Assembly: GCA_964459305.1 (NCBI GenBank)
Contig: CAYWNA010000239.1
Coordinates: 1-20,956 of the forward strand
Direction of reading: 5' to 3'
DNA from: CAYWNA01 sp964459305
GTDB taxonomy: Bacteria; Planctomycetota; Planctomycetia; Pirellulales; Pirellulaceae
DNA: 20,956 nt
In this document: piece by piece, positions 7,676-15,852 of the stretch
Layout: each line of letters begins with the position of its first letter
Position numbering within the stretch: position 1 is the first letter of the stretch
Program-made: the position numbers and the translations under genes
The notes under the pieces: generated by a model
What the model was told of the DNA's origin: nothing
Databases searched by the model: none
What the model saw: only the letters and a program-made list of their open reading frames with translations

Positions 7676-8092
7676 ATGGACCGACACGGCAAGGTGCTGC
7701 TGGTTGACGATGATTGGGACCTACGAGCCACGACGAGTCTGCGGTTGTCGGCTGTCGGCTACGACACCGTGACAGCGTGCGACGGTGACGAGGCGGTTGC
7801 TTCGGCCGTCGAGCATCACCCGGACGTCATCGTATTGGACGTCGGTACACCCAAAACGGATGGACTTCAAGCACTTGGCCAGCTTCGTGGCCAGGATGCC
7901 ACGAAGAACACGCCCATCGTCATGCTGTCAGCAAGTCTGCGCGATCAGCAAGCGGCGCTGGATGCCGGTGCGCGGTTCTTTCTGTCCAAACCGTACGAAG
8001 GCAGAACGCTGGTTGCGGCTGTCGACTCCGCGATGACGGAAACAGCCGAAGAAACGAAGAAAACGGCGACTGATTCCAGAGAAGACGCGTAG
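7676..8092 (+). CDS. Single-domain response regulator (CheY-like receiver)
   Basis: The 138 residues run from the ATG at 7676 (GCGAGGA about 5 bases upstream); in-frame codons before it are not receiver-like. This is a stand-alone REC domain: KVLLVDDDWD at the start with the acidic pair Asp12/Asp13, phospho-acceptor Asp55 in VIVLDVGTPKTDG, Ser85 in the VMLSAS strand, and Lys105 in LSKPYEG. The loop after the acceptor is VGTPKTDG rather than the usual xMPxMDG, a mild deviation. A short charged tail (TAEETKKTATDSRED) follows. Without an output domain it must act by protein contact or pass phosphate on; the only kinase in the window is encoded about 1.5 kb downstream on the same strand, a possible donor. 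Confidence 0.88.
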   Translation: MDRHGKVLLVDDDWDLRATTSLRLSAVGYDTVTACDGDEAVASAVEHHPDVIVLDVGTPKTDGLQALGQLRGQDATKNTPIVMLSASLRDQQAALDAGARFFLSKPYEGRTLVAAVDSAMTETAEETKKTATDSREDA

Positions 8093-8546
8093 GCGGGTCG
8101 GACGTCCGGCTAATTTCTGCTCGTAGCGATGCGTCTTACCCGCGCAGCATGACTCTCTGAGCATTCACCTCCGTTTTTTCGCCGTCGGAGCGCTCCAACC
8201 GTCCAGCTCTCCATCCCCTCCGCGCCTCGCCTGCTGTTCGCCGGAACTTCTCTATGCCTCCGTCGCATTGGCAGTACGACTGCCTCGGTCCTGTCGGAAC
8301 GCACCTCTTCGGCGTTCCATGACCCTCGAATCCGCGCACGTCTTACGCTCCGCGGAACCCGACAGCCGGCATTGCCCACAGGTCTGTGGCCGTTTCTCAT
8401 CGAAGTCAAACCGTCGAAGCAGGAAGGGCTGATATTTTCAACTTGCTGAGCAGTATTTCACGGCTCACAATAACTCCGAGGATTAAGCAGATAACGTTGA
8501 TTTCTGTGATGTTCCACTTTCAAACCGGGGCGAGGGACGGTAGCGA
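8093..8546. other. 454-bp intergenic region, no gene recognised
   Basis: Both strands carry open frames here (for example 8110-8409 on the minus strand), but the translations are Arg-rich with no motif I recognise, as expected for spurious frames in G+C-rich DNA. The last 130 bases are clearly richer in A+T, with TTGCTG at 8443-8448 and CACAAT at 8466-8471 (17-bp spacing), a weak candidate promoter for the YfiR-type gene. Confidence 0.4.
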
Positions 8547-9173
8547 ATGCGATTCCCTACAGGACCACATCGCTGCGATCAAGGCCGAGAACAACTCGGC
8601 AGCGCCTCGCGTTCGCGCTTCTGGGCGGCTTGGCTCGTTGCCTGTGGCCTGGTCATATTGGGGACCGGTGTCCGAGCGGTGCGGGCGCAACAGATGTGCA
8701 ACGGGGAGTACCTGATCAAGGCCGCGTACCTGGACAAATTCGACCGCTATGTCACCTGGCCAGATGGAGCATTCGCCGATCCCCAGTCTCCTTTTGTGAT
8801 CGGAGTCCTGGAGGCAGAACGAGTCAGCTCACACCTTCGGGCCCTCGCTCAGACGAAACAGATCGACGGGAGGCCGGTGGATATCCGCGAGTTCGATTGC
8901 CCCGCTCAAATCACGCCCTGCCAAATCCTCTTCTTGCCCAAGGAAGTCGATCGCGAAGTACGGCAGGAGGTCATTCGCCGTCTTTCGGGGAAGCACGTGT
9001 TGTTCGTAGGCGAGACCGATGGCTTCCTAAGTGAGGGCGGAGTGTTCGAATTCGTGCTTCGACAGAACAACGTACGGATAGCGGTCAACCTGATTGCCGC
9101 CCGCCGGGAGAATCTGACAATCAGCTCTAAACTCCTCGCCATTGCTGTCTCGCCAACAATGTCTGCCAACTAG
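8547..9173 (+). CDS. YfiR-family periplasmic protein (DUF4154)
   Basis: The 208 residues start at the ATG at 8547 with GAGGGACGG about 7 bases upstream. Residues about 25-48 form a signal peptide core (FWAAWLVACGLVILGTG) ending VRAVRA before QQM. The mature part shows the YfiR order: EYLIKAAYLDKFDRYVTWPD, PFVIGVLE, IDGRPVDIREF, QILFLPKEV, HVLFVGETDGFLSEGGVFEF and a closing RIAVNLIAARRENLTISSKL with LLAIA. In Pseudomonas and Escherichia, YfiR is a periplasmic inhibitor of the diguanylate cyclase YfiN, acting on its periplasmic CHASE8-type domain. Here the next gene is a hybrid kinase with a CHASE8-like sensor, so the kinase is the likely partner. The gap to it (about 465 bp) is full of repeats. 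Confidence 0.85.
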   Translation: MRFPTGPHRCDQGREQLGSASRSRFWAAWLVACGLVILGTGVRAVRAQQMCNGEYLIKAAYLDKFDRYVTWPDGAFADPQSPFVIGVLEAERVSSHLRALAQTKQIDGRPVDIREFDCPAQITPCQILFLPKEVDREVRQEVIRRLSGKHVLFVGETDGFLSEGGVFEFVLRQNNVRIAVNLIAARRENLTISSKLLAIAVSPTMSAN

Positions 9174-9186
9174 ATCCCGATTTGAC

Positions 9187-9297
9187 GGTAGCCGAACGCA
9201 CCAAAGCCTGGCTCCTCGGCGTGGAAAAGACCCAACTCTGCCGAGTTCGGCTACATCGCACAAATGCCGGATTGTTTTCGCAGCGATCCTTAGGACG
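9187..9297 (+). repeat. GTAGCCGAA...TTCGGCTAC hairpin repeat, copy 1
   Basis: Ten-base perfect inverted arms GTAGCCGAAC (9188-9197) and GTTCGGCTAC (9245-9254) close a hairpin starting 14 bases after the YfiR-type stop codon. The right part, reading AACTCTGCCGAGTTCGGCTA and then ATGCCGG and GCAGCGATCCT, recurs at 15099-15160 with few changes. The base tetranucleotide GTAG and the location just behind genes are reminiscent of REP elements. Confidence 0.7.
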
Positions 9298-9420
9298 CAT
9301 TTCTCATCAGCCCATCGTAACCCGACGCGTAAGCGAGGGCTGGCACACGAGTTATCCTCGCTTACGCTTCGGGTTACTACGATACACGGTGTCGCCAAAT
9401 CCTTGGGCTGATGAGAAATG
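9298..9420. repeat. Nested palindromic repeat (NPTRKRG type)
   Basis: Outer arms at 9298-9314 and 9404-9420 are perfect 17-base inverted copies (CATTTCTCATCAGCCCA on the left). Inside them, 22-base arms at 9317-9338 and 9356-9377 are inverted copies with a single mismatch (left begins GTAACCCGACGCGTAAGCGA), separated by 17 bases. The inner element reads NPTRKRG or VTRRVSEG when translated, a phrase seen over and over as spurious peptide in planctomycete genomes, which marks it as a dispersed repeat. It lies between the YfiR-type gene and the kinase. Confidence 0.8.
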
Positions 9421-9638
9421 GCGGGTTAGGACGCTGTGTTCCGCGGAGTCCTTCGCCAAAATGGCGTTGTGTGCCGAACGTGACGCCTTACGAGCCAAAA
9501 ACCGCGGAGTGCTTCCAGACTCCTTCGCATTGCGATCGAAATCGTGACGTAGACTTGCTGGAAGCGCACGCCTCCTGTGCGCGGATTTTTCGCGATCTTT
9601 GCTATTCATTGTGCTTGCGAGCAGCCGGAGTGTTGGAG

Positions 9639-12014
9639 ATGAGGCCGGATAGACTGGTCATGCAGGTTCTTCGCGATTCCTCGTTCAAGACGAAACTCCG
9701 CGTCTTGACGACGGCTATCGCCACGGCCGCCCTGTTGGCCGCATGCTTCGTCTTCTTGACCCAGGACATTCGGACCTCGTTCGCCGCGAAAACAAAACAG
9801 CTTTCCGCCTTGGCCACCGTTCTGGGAGCAAACACCACGGCTGCCCTCGAGTTCCACGATTCGGCCACCGCCGAGGAACTCCTGGCCTCGCTCCAGTTCC
9901 AGCCGTCGGTGGAAATGGCCTGTCTTTACGACTCGGCCGGTGCTTTGTTCGCCACATATCCGTCGGCGCCCGCGCTCGAAGCGTCCGGCTTCTCAGCGCC
10001 ACCAGCGGTCCCGGCCACGTCCATGGAATCGGGCTATGTCGAGATATCACAAGACGTAATGCAAGGAGGTGAGAGGGTTGGCGCCATCCATCTGCGAGCC
10101 AATATGCATGACGTTCGACGCCACATCGGGCACCGTCTATTGATCGCGGCGGTGTTCCTGTTCGTGGCGATTGTCGGCTCTGCGGTCCTGGCGGATCGCT
10201 TTCAGCGGCTTTTGGTCGCTCCGATCGACTCCCTGTCGAATGCCATGCGCCGTGTCACCACGCGCGGCGACTACTCCGTGCGAGTCAAGAAGCATGGGCG
10301 CGACGAATGGGGACTGCTCGCGGACGGCTTCAATGTCATGCTGGATCAGATCCAGACGAGCAAAGACTCTTTGCAGCAGGCGCACGACGAATTGGAGAAT
10401 CGCGTGGAGCAACGGACCGCCGAACTGCAGGAAGCCTTAGAGGCGGCCCAGGAAGCCACCCGGGCCAAGAGCGAGTTCCTGGCCAACATGAGCCACGAGA
10501 TCCGTACACCCATGAACGGCGTGATCGGCATGACGGAGCTTCTGTTGGACACAAGCCTGAGTTCGAAACAGCGCGAACTGGCCGCAACCGCCCGCAACAG
10601 CGCCGAAACGCTGTTGGGAGTCATCAACGACATTCTCGATTTCTCCAAAATCGAATCGCGTAAATTGGATCTGGAGACTCTCGATTTCGACTTGCGCGTT
10701 ACGCTGGCAACAACGTGCGATGTGTTGGCATTCGGAGCGCAGAAGAAAGGCTTGGAGTTCGTTTGGGCGCTCGATCCCGAAGTGCCATCGTCGCTGCGGG
10801 GAGATCCGGGCCGGCTCCGCCAGATTGTAACCAACCTGGTCGGCAATGCCATCAAATTCACAGCCAAGGGAGAGGTCAATCTCCGAGCGAGTGTTGAGGC
10901 ACAAGTTGATGGATCGACCACCGTTCGTTTCTCGATCAGCGACACAGGCATCGGCATCCCCGATGACCGCATCGGCTCTCTCTTCGAAGCCTTCTCTCAA
11001 GCCGACGCCTCCATGAGCCGCCGCTTCGGTGGAACCGGGCTTGGACTTAGCATTTCCAAGCAACTGGCCGAGTTGATGGGTGGCGGAATCGGGGTCACAA
11101 GCGAAGAAGGGAAGGGTTCGACATTCTGGTTTACCGCGACCTTCGAAAACCAGCCAGCAAATAGGGAGCCGATCTCCGAGGCATTGGGAGGCTTTGAAGT
11201 CAGACGCGTGCTGGCGAAGGAACGGATGAACGATACGCGCATTCTGCTTGCTGAGGACAACCCCGTGAACCAGCGAGTGGCAGAGCGCATTCTGGTGAAG
11301 GCCGGCTGCCGCGTCGACATCGCGAAAGACGGATTGGAGGCCGTCGAAGCGCTCCGGACGCTGTCGTACGACATCGTGCTAATGGATGTTCAGATGCCCA
11401 ACATGGACGGGCTCGAGGCGACGCGTACCATTCGGGATCCAGGCTCCGACGTTCGAAACCACGACGTGCCCGTCATCGCCTTGACCGCGCATACGATGAG
11501 AGGCGATCGCGAACTGTGTTTGGAGGCGGGTATGGACGACTATATTACCAAACCGATCAATTCGAGAAAGCTGCTTGAAACCATCCAGGCCTTCGTCGTG
11601 GACTCCCCTGCGGCGGAAACGCATGCCCCTGCGGCAGCGAATGAAAGGGGCCTTGGCGACGAGGTATTTTGTCGCCGGGCGGCCCTGGAGCAGATGGACG
11701 GGGATGCCGAGTTGCTGACCGAAGCGGCTAAGATGTTCATCGAGGAAAGCCCGGCCTGGCTGGCGTCGGTGCGCGACGGCGTTGCCCGGCGCGACTGCCA
11801 GGCGGTCGTCGGCAGCGCCCACCGTCTCAAGGGAGCGGTGGGAAACTTTGGGGCCAACCCTGTGCGTGACGCTGCTCTGCGGCTTGAGTTGCTGGGTCGC
11901 GAAGGAAACCTAGACTGTGCCCAAGAGGCATTGGTCGTGTTGGAGGCCGAGTTGCTGCGTTTTGAAACGCACCTCGGCAGCATCGCAAGTGAGGAGATGA
12001 CTCCATGCCTATGA
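9639..12014 (+). CDS. Hybrid histidine kinase: CHASE8-HAMP-HisKA-HATPase-REC-Hpt
   Basis: The frame stays open back to 9411, inside a repeat, so I place the start at the ATG at 9639 (MRPDRLVMQVL; GGAG upstream), giving 791 residues. Order: TM1 (about 22-42), a periplasmic CHASE8-like region (SFAAKTKQLSALATVLGANT, then AALEFHDSATAEELL), TM2 (about 168-186, LLIAAVFLFVAIVGSAVLA), HAMP (VAPIDSLSNAMRRV), coiled coil, and HisKA with His286 in MSHEIRTPMNG. The ATPase domain follows (NLVGNAIKF, DTGIGIP, FEAFSQAD, GGTGLGLSI), then a receiver with Asp583 (IVLMDVQMPNMDG) and a C-terminal Hpt with His728 (SAHRLKGAVGNFGA). All relay residues are intact, as in BarA-type multi-step phosphorelays. The next gene overlaps its end by 10 bases. 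The CHASE8 sensor suggests control by the YfiR-type protein. Confidence 0.93.
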   Translation: MRPDRLVMQVLRDSSFKTKLRVLTTAIATAALLAACFVFLTQDIRTSFAAKTKQLSALATVLGANTTAALEFHDSATAEELLASLQFQPSVEMACLYDSAGALFATYPSAPALEASGFSAPPAVPATSMESGYVEISQDVMQGGERVGAIHLRANMHDVRRHIGHRLLIAAVFLFVAIVGSAVLADRFQRLLVAPIDSLSNAMRRVTTRGDYSVRVKKHGRDEWGLLADGFNVMLDQIQTSKDSLQQAHDELENRVEQRTAELQEALEAAQEATRAKSEFLANMSHEIRTPMNGVIGMTELLLDTSLSSKQRELAATARNSAETLLGVINDILDFSKIESRKLDLETLDFDLRVTLATTCDVLAFGAQKKGLEFVWALDPEVPSSLRGDPGRLRQIVTNLVGNAIKFTAKGEVNLRASVEAQVDGSTTVRFSISDTGIGIPDDRIGSLFEAFSQADASMSRRFGGTGLGLSISKQLAELMGGGIGVTSEEGKGSTFWFTATFENQPANREPISEALGGFEVRRVLAKERMNDTRILLAEDNPVNQRVAERILVKAGCRVDIAKDGLEAVEALRTLSYDIVLMDVQMPNMDGLEATRTIRDPGSDVRNHDVPVIALTAHTMRGDRELCLEAGMDDYITKPINSRKLLETIQAFVVDSPAAETHAPAAANERGLGDEVFCRRAALEQMDGDAELLTEAAKMFIEESPAWLASVRDGVARRDCQAVVGSAHRLKGAVGNFGANPVRDAALRLELLGREGNLDCAQEALVVLEAELLRFETHLGSIASEEMTPCL

Positions 12015-14047
12015 CAGCTCGGTTCGACGAACTAAAGGCAACCGACCGGTTACCGTCGCCAACGGGGGTCGGGCTGGAAATACTGCGTTTGACGCAAAAC
12101 GAAGAGACGACAGTCCAGGAACTGTCTCGGACGCTACAAACCGATCCTGCGCTGGCGGGCAGGATCCTCAAACTGGCCAACTCGGTGCAGTTCGGCGGGT
12201 CACGGACGAGCGGTTGCGTGGACGACGCGGTCGTTCGACTGGGTTTCGGCGCCGTGCGCAACGTCGCTTTGGGCTTTTCCCTGCTCTCCGCACAACGCAA
12301 CGGGGACTGCACGAAATTCGACTACGAGAAGTACTGGGCGCGCTCGCTGGCCGCGGCGATTGCATCGCAAATGCTCAGCGCCCACTCCCGCGCGGTCACG
12401 GCGGTGGACGGATACACGTGCGGCCTGCTCAGCCGCATCGGCCGTTTGGCGCTGGCTTGCGTCTATCCCGAAGAATACTCCCAAATTCTCACGGCCGCGG
12501 CCGACGAGCGACCCGGTAATCTGGTAGGCCTAGAACAGGAGCAGTTTGCCACCGATCACAATGAACTCGGCGCTGCCATGCTGCTTGACTGGAGGCTGCC
12601 CAACATTTTCGCCGTCGCAATCCAGCATCACGAACAGCCCCAAGACAGCGGTCTGTCCGAGAGTTCCAGGGACATGAAGCTGACAAAACAGATCCACTTG
12701 GCGAATCTTATGGCCGGAGTTTGCGTCGCAGGAGAAGATGAGCGACCCATCTTCCTCTCCGAACTGCAGGCGGCCAGCGGAATCCTTGACCTGGATGAGG
12801 ACAAACTGACAGAGTTTAGTGAGCAAGTAAATGAGCAGTGGCTTGAATCGGCCAAGGCCCTAGGCCTTGCGACCGAGTTTGCCAGTCCGGCTGCCAAAGC
12901 GGATTGTCAAGTTCAACCGCCGTCTGCCGACAGCGGCACCGATGGTGGGCAGAACCCAACGGAAATCGCCCCAAATTCGTCGGCGAACGATCGATACGAC
13001 CCGGGAGGCGATCAACTGGAGTCCCTTCGCATTCTGGTCGTCGAAGACGAAGCGATCACCCTCCGGAGGCTGGAAAAGTATCTGTCCGAGTCAGGGCACA
13101 CTGTGACCACGGCAACGGGCGGTCGCGACGGGTTGCGGCTGGCTCTGGAAACCAAACCGCAGTTGGTGATCACGGACTGGATGATGCCGGAGATGGATGG
13201 CCTGGAGTTCTGCCGAGTCTTGCGCCGGAGCGACGCCGGTCGGCAGATGTACATCATCGTACTCACCAGTTGTGGGGCCGACGAATCACTACAGGCCTTT
13301 GAGGCTGGGGCTGACGACTACGTGATCAAGCCGTTTCGTCCGAATTTGCTCGAGGGGCGGCTTCATGCCGGCATGAGAGTTGTACAACTCCAGGAAGAAT
13401 TGGCTCGTGAGAAAGAGAAGATCGACCGGCAGGTGGCAGAGTTGGCCGTGGCGAATCGCATGCTGCAAAAGGTTGCGTTGACCGACGCCCTGACGGGACT
13501 GCCGAATCGTCGCAGTCTCATGGATCGATTGGCGGAAGAATGGGACGAAGCCAGCCGCCACGGCCGCGCATTGGCTTGTCTCATGTTGGACATCGATCAT
13601 TTCAAACGGGTCAACGACGTGCACGGGCACGACGCTGGTGACGAAGTGCTCCGGGATACGGCTCAAGTGTTGAAGAAGCAGGTTCGGCGCTACGACGTTC
13701 CCGCCCGTTCCGGCGGCGAAGAGTTCGTCGTGATTTGTCCGGGAGTCGACCTCGATCACGCCCGAGGAATCGCCGACCGGGTGCGCGCGGCCGTGGAGGC
13801 CAACACGGTGGCTGTCGCCAACGGCCCGGAACTAAATGTCACTGTCAGTATTGGCGCGGCCGCCCTCAGCGACGACGTGGCGAATCCCGATGCGTTGATC
13901 AAAGCCGCCGACGAGGCAATGTACGCGGCCAAGAACGCCGGCCGGAATCGCGTATGTTTGGCCGCGAGTCCGAATGCAGAAGCAATCCTGAACGTCCAGC
14001 TAGGGGATGAGGCTGCTTATGAACAGCAACTCGTATGCTGCGATTGA
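12005..14047 (+). CDS. HDOD-REC-GGDEF protein (probable diguanylate cyclase)
   Basis: The 680 residues begin at the ATG at 12005, inside the kinase stop region, with GAGGAG about 9 bases upstream; translation is probably coupled. Residues about 10-230 form an HDOD domain (TDPALAGRILKLANSVQFGG, LGFGAVRNVALGFSLL, AIQHHEQP). A linker leads to a receiver at about 340-460 with acceptor Asp391 (VITDWMMPEMDG) and Lys in YVIKPF. A coiled coil (LQEELAREKEKIDRQVAELA) then leads to GGDEF: DALTGLPNRRSLMDRL, DIDHFKRVNDVHGHDAGDE, and GGEEF at 570-574. The sequence RRYD-x3-R-x-GGEEF retains the RxxD product-inhibition site. It should make cyclic-di-GMP when phosphorylated, probably by the adjacent kinase. 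HDOD in front of REC-GGDEF is an uncommon order. Confidence 0.92.
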   Translation: MPMTARFDELKATDRLPSPTGVGLEILRLTQNEETTVQELSRTLQTDPALAGRILKLANSVQFGGSRTSGCVDDAVVRLGFGAVRNVALGFSLLSAQRNGDCTKFDYEKYWARSLAAAIASQMLSAHSRAVTAVDGYTCGLLSRIGRLALACVYPEEYSQILTAAADERPGNLVGLEQEQFATDHNELGAAMLLDWRLPNIFAVAIQHHEQPQDSGLSESSRDMKLTKQIHLANLMAGVCVAGEDERPIFLSELQAASGILDLDEDKLTEFSEQVNEQWLESAKALGLATEFASPAAKADCQVQPPSADSGTDGGQNPTEIAPNSSANDRYDPGGDQLESLRILVVEDEAITLRRLEKYLSESGHTVTTATGGRDGLRLALETKPQLVITDWMMPEMDGLEFCRVLRRSDAGRQMYIIVLTSCGADESLQAFEAGADDYVIKPFRPNLLEGRLHAGMRVVQLQEELAREKEKIDRQVAELAVANRMLQKVALTDALTGLPNRRSLMDRLAEEWDEASRHGRALACLMLDIDHFKRVNDVHGHDAGDEVLRDTAQVLKKQVRRYDVPARSGGEEFVVICPGVDLDHARGIADRVRAAVEANTVAVANGPELNVTVSIGAAALSDDVANPDALIKAADEAMYAAKNAGRNRVCLAASPNAEAILNVQLGDEAAYEQQLVCCD

Positions 14048-14957
14048 CATCGAGAAGGTTTTGGCTGGCGGCCAGTTGCCTGCGCTGCCGCAAAGTGCGG
14101 TGCCGATCCTGGAACTCTCGCAGGACCCGGCGAATGGACCGCCCGAGTTCGCCGTTCCGATCGAGTCCGATCCGGGCCTGGCTAGTCAGGTCCTACGATT
14201 CGTGAACTCCGCCTACTTCGGGTTCGCACACGAGATTTCGTCGGTGCGGCAATCGCTTGTACTGGTTGGAGTACGGACCGTCAAGAATTTCGTCCTTTGG
14301 AGCGCAATCTTCAGCTCCATACCCGATCCGAAGTGCGGCCCCTTCGACTTGAAACGGGCCTGGCAGGACTCGCTGCGTCGGGCCATTTTCGCTCGATCCG
14401 TCGCAAAGACGAAGTTGCGGGCCAGTGAGACCGAGGAGGCGTTCACCGCCGCTTTGCTGCAGGACGTGGCTATACCACTTCTAGCAAAGAACGCAACGCA
14501 AGTGTATTCGGAGCTGTTTGACGCGCGCACCGAGGCCGGCGCCCGACTCTCGGAGTTGGAGAGCCGCGTGCTTGGTTGGACGCACGCCGAAGCAGGTGCG
14601 ATCATCTGCCGACGATGGAACCTGCCCAAGCGGATCGCCGCGATGGTCGAGAATCACGTCAAAATCGATCATTGTCTCAAAATGGCGAAGGACGATCCGG
14701 CCAACGCGGCGGTAGCATTGTCTGCATTGCTGCCCAGTTCGACCGATCTGGCCTGGACAGAACGCGAGTTGTTCGAACGCTGCTGTGAACAGACGCTACC
14801 CTCCCGCAGCCCGGAGATTACCGACCTCCTTGATAAGACTGACACACAGTTCTCCGAGTTGGCGCCCATGTTAAACTTCCCTCTCCCAGACCAAACGCTG
14901 ACCGAGCTCTACGAAGGTCTTCCTGCTTCTTCAGTGGCTTCTCTCGCGGCTTTCTGA
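14019..14957 (+). CDS. HDOD domain protein
   Basis: I choose the ATG at 14019 (MNSNSYAAIDIEK) because GATGAGG sits about 5 bases upstream; the ATG at 14007 has its purine run too close. This gives 312 residues, overlapping the preceding stop by 29 bases and completing a three-gene coupled operon. It is an HDOD domain throughout: LPALPQSAVPILELSQDPAN, ESDPGLASQVLRFVNSAYFG, SSVRQSLVLVGVRTVKNFVL, AALLQDVAIPLLA, WTHAEAGAIICRRWNLPKRI and MVENHV. The metal-binding His-Asp pair of true HD phosphohydrolases is not preserved (LLQDVAI), which is normal for HDOD. Such proteins act as non-catalytic signalling partners. With the neighbour's own HDOD, it may form a mixed assembly. Confidence 0.87.
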   Translation: MNSNSYAAIDIEKVLAGGQLPALPQSAVPILELSQDPANGPPEFAVPIESDPGLASQVLRFVNSAYFGFAHEISSVRQSLVLVGVRTVKNFVLWSAIFSSIPDPKCGPFDLKRAWQDSLRRAIFARSVAKTKLRASETEEAFTAALLQDVAIPLLAKNATQVYSELFDARTEAGARLSELESRVLGWTHAEAGAIICRRWNLPKRIAAMVENHVKIDHCLKMAKDDPANAAVALSALLPSSTDLAWTERELFERCCEQTLPSRSPEITDLLDKTDTQFSELAPMLNFPLPDQTLTELYEGLPASSVASLAAF

Positions 14958-14975
14958 TGCCGATGCGATGTTCGA

Positions 14976-15165
14976 AGACTCTGGCGAGTTCGGCTACGAC
15001 GGGGCGGCGACACGGCGACGTTGGGGATCGGCGCCGAAATAGCTCTTGAATTCATGGTAGCCGAAGTCGCCAGACTTTGGTCGCTTTGCACGGGAAAAAC
15101 CAAACTCTGGCGAGTTCGGCTACATCGAGAAGATGCCGGTATGATCTCGGCAGCGATCCTAGGCG
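14976..15165. repeat. GTAGCCGAA...TTCGGCTAC hairpin repeat, copy 2 plus partial copy
   Basis: Arms of 25 bases at 15057-15081 and 15099-15123 are inverted with two mismatches (left begins GTAGCCGAAGTCGCC, right ends GAGTTCGGCTAC). The segment through ATGCCGG and GCAGCGATCCTAGG matches copy 1 at 9187-9297. A further direct copy of the right arm (ACTCTGGCGAGTTCGGCTAC) lies at 14978-14997, so the left arm can pair with either. The set starts about 20 bases after the HDOD stop and faces the end of the convergent TPR gene. Confidence 0.72.
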
Positions 15166-15175
15166 CCAAGTGCAG

Positions 15176-15838
15176 CTATTCGTCTTCGACTTGGCTGGTC
15201 AGTTGGACGACACGCGCGCGTGCTTCATCGAGGTCGGGGTTCAGACGCACGGCACGCCGAAATGCCTCAAGGGCCGAGACCGGGCTGTCCAGCCGCAGGA
15301 AGGCTTCACCCAAGACCGTGGCCGCTACGAAGTGGTAAGGGTTAAATTCCAGGGCCTGGCTGCAGTTGTGGATCGCTTGACCGAAGCGGTTCAACTGGAA
15401 GAAAGCGGCCCCTCGCTGGTACCACGCCTCGGCAAACCCCGGCGCATCGTCCAGCAGTTCTGAAGCCTTCTGGATTGCGTCGTGGTACCGTTCGGCAGCG
15501 TTCAGCCGAATGATGTCGATCAACTGCTGGCGTTCGAGGTCGCTACCAGCGCGGTTCCAGACCGAACGGCTGGCCTTATCCGCCAGCAGGCGGACGGTGC
15601 GATCGTCGTCCTGTATCGCCCGCCCCACGGAGTGGTTAACCGCATAATCGCCGATGAATCCCAGCGAAAGCACGGCCGCACGGCGAATCTCGCATTGGGG
15701 GTGAGAGACCAGCCGTTGGAGGGTCCCGGAACTGTAACGCTTGGAAACCTCGAGCACGAAACCTACGGCATCCCGGCTTTCCAGGTACTGCTCGTAGAGT
15801 TCCAGAAGAAATGGGGTATGACGTCCTTCACCGCTCAT
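15176..15838 (-). CDS. HEAT and TPR repeat protein
   Basis: The 220 residues start at the ATG at 15838 (MSGEGRHTPFLLELYEQYL). The frame stays open to 16030, but that part overlaps the regulator gene upstream and does not resemble the family. Residues about 10-100 are HEAT-like (GTLQRLVSHPQCEIRRAAVL, SLGFIGDYAVNHSVGRAIQD, DRTVRLLADKA). Residues about 105-215 carry TPRs (RYHDAIQKASELLDDAPGFA, EAWYQRGAAFFQLNRFGQAI, SALEAFRRAVRLNPDLDEAR). No signal peptide is seen, so it is probably cytoplasmic. The combination is typical of planctomycetes and points to scaffolding. It begins 14 bases after the stop of the FixJ-like gene, so the two are probably co-transcribed; its own ribosome site (CGGTGG) is weak, consistent with coupling. 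Confidence 0.82.
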   Translation of the reverse strand: MSGEGRHTPFLLELYEQYLESRDAVGFVLEVSKRYSSGTLQRLVSHPQCEIRRAAVLSLGFIGDYAVNHSVGRAIQDDDRTVRLLADKASRSVWNRAGSDLERQQLIDIIRLNAAERYHDAIQKASELLDDAPGFAEAWYQRGAAFFQLNRFGQAIHNCSQALEFNPYHFVAATVLGEAFLRLDSPVSALEAFRRAVRLNPDLDEARARVVQLTSQVEDE

Positions 15839-15852
15839 ACCACCGATTGTAA

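Noticed and set aside
8110..8409. Minus-strand Arg-rich frame in the gap before the YfiR-type gene
   Set aside because: No ribosome site, no motif, and its composition is typical of non-coding G+C-rich DNA.
9411..9638. N-terminal extension of the hybrid kinase by 76 residues
   Set aside because: It begins inside the outer arm of a palindromic repeat and the residues look random; the membrane segment expected near the N-terminus fits the start at 9639.
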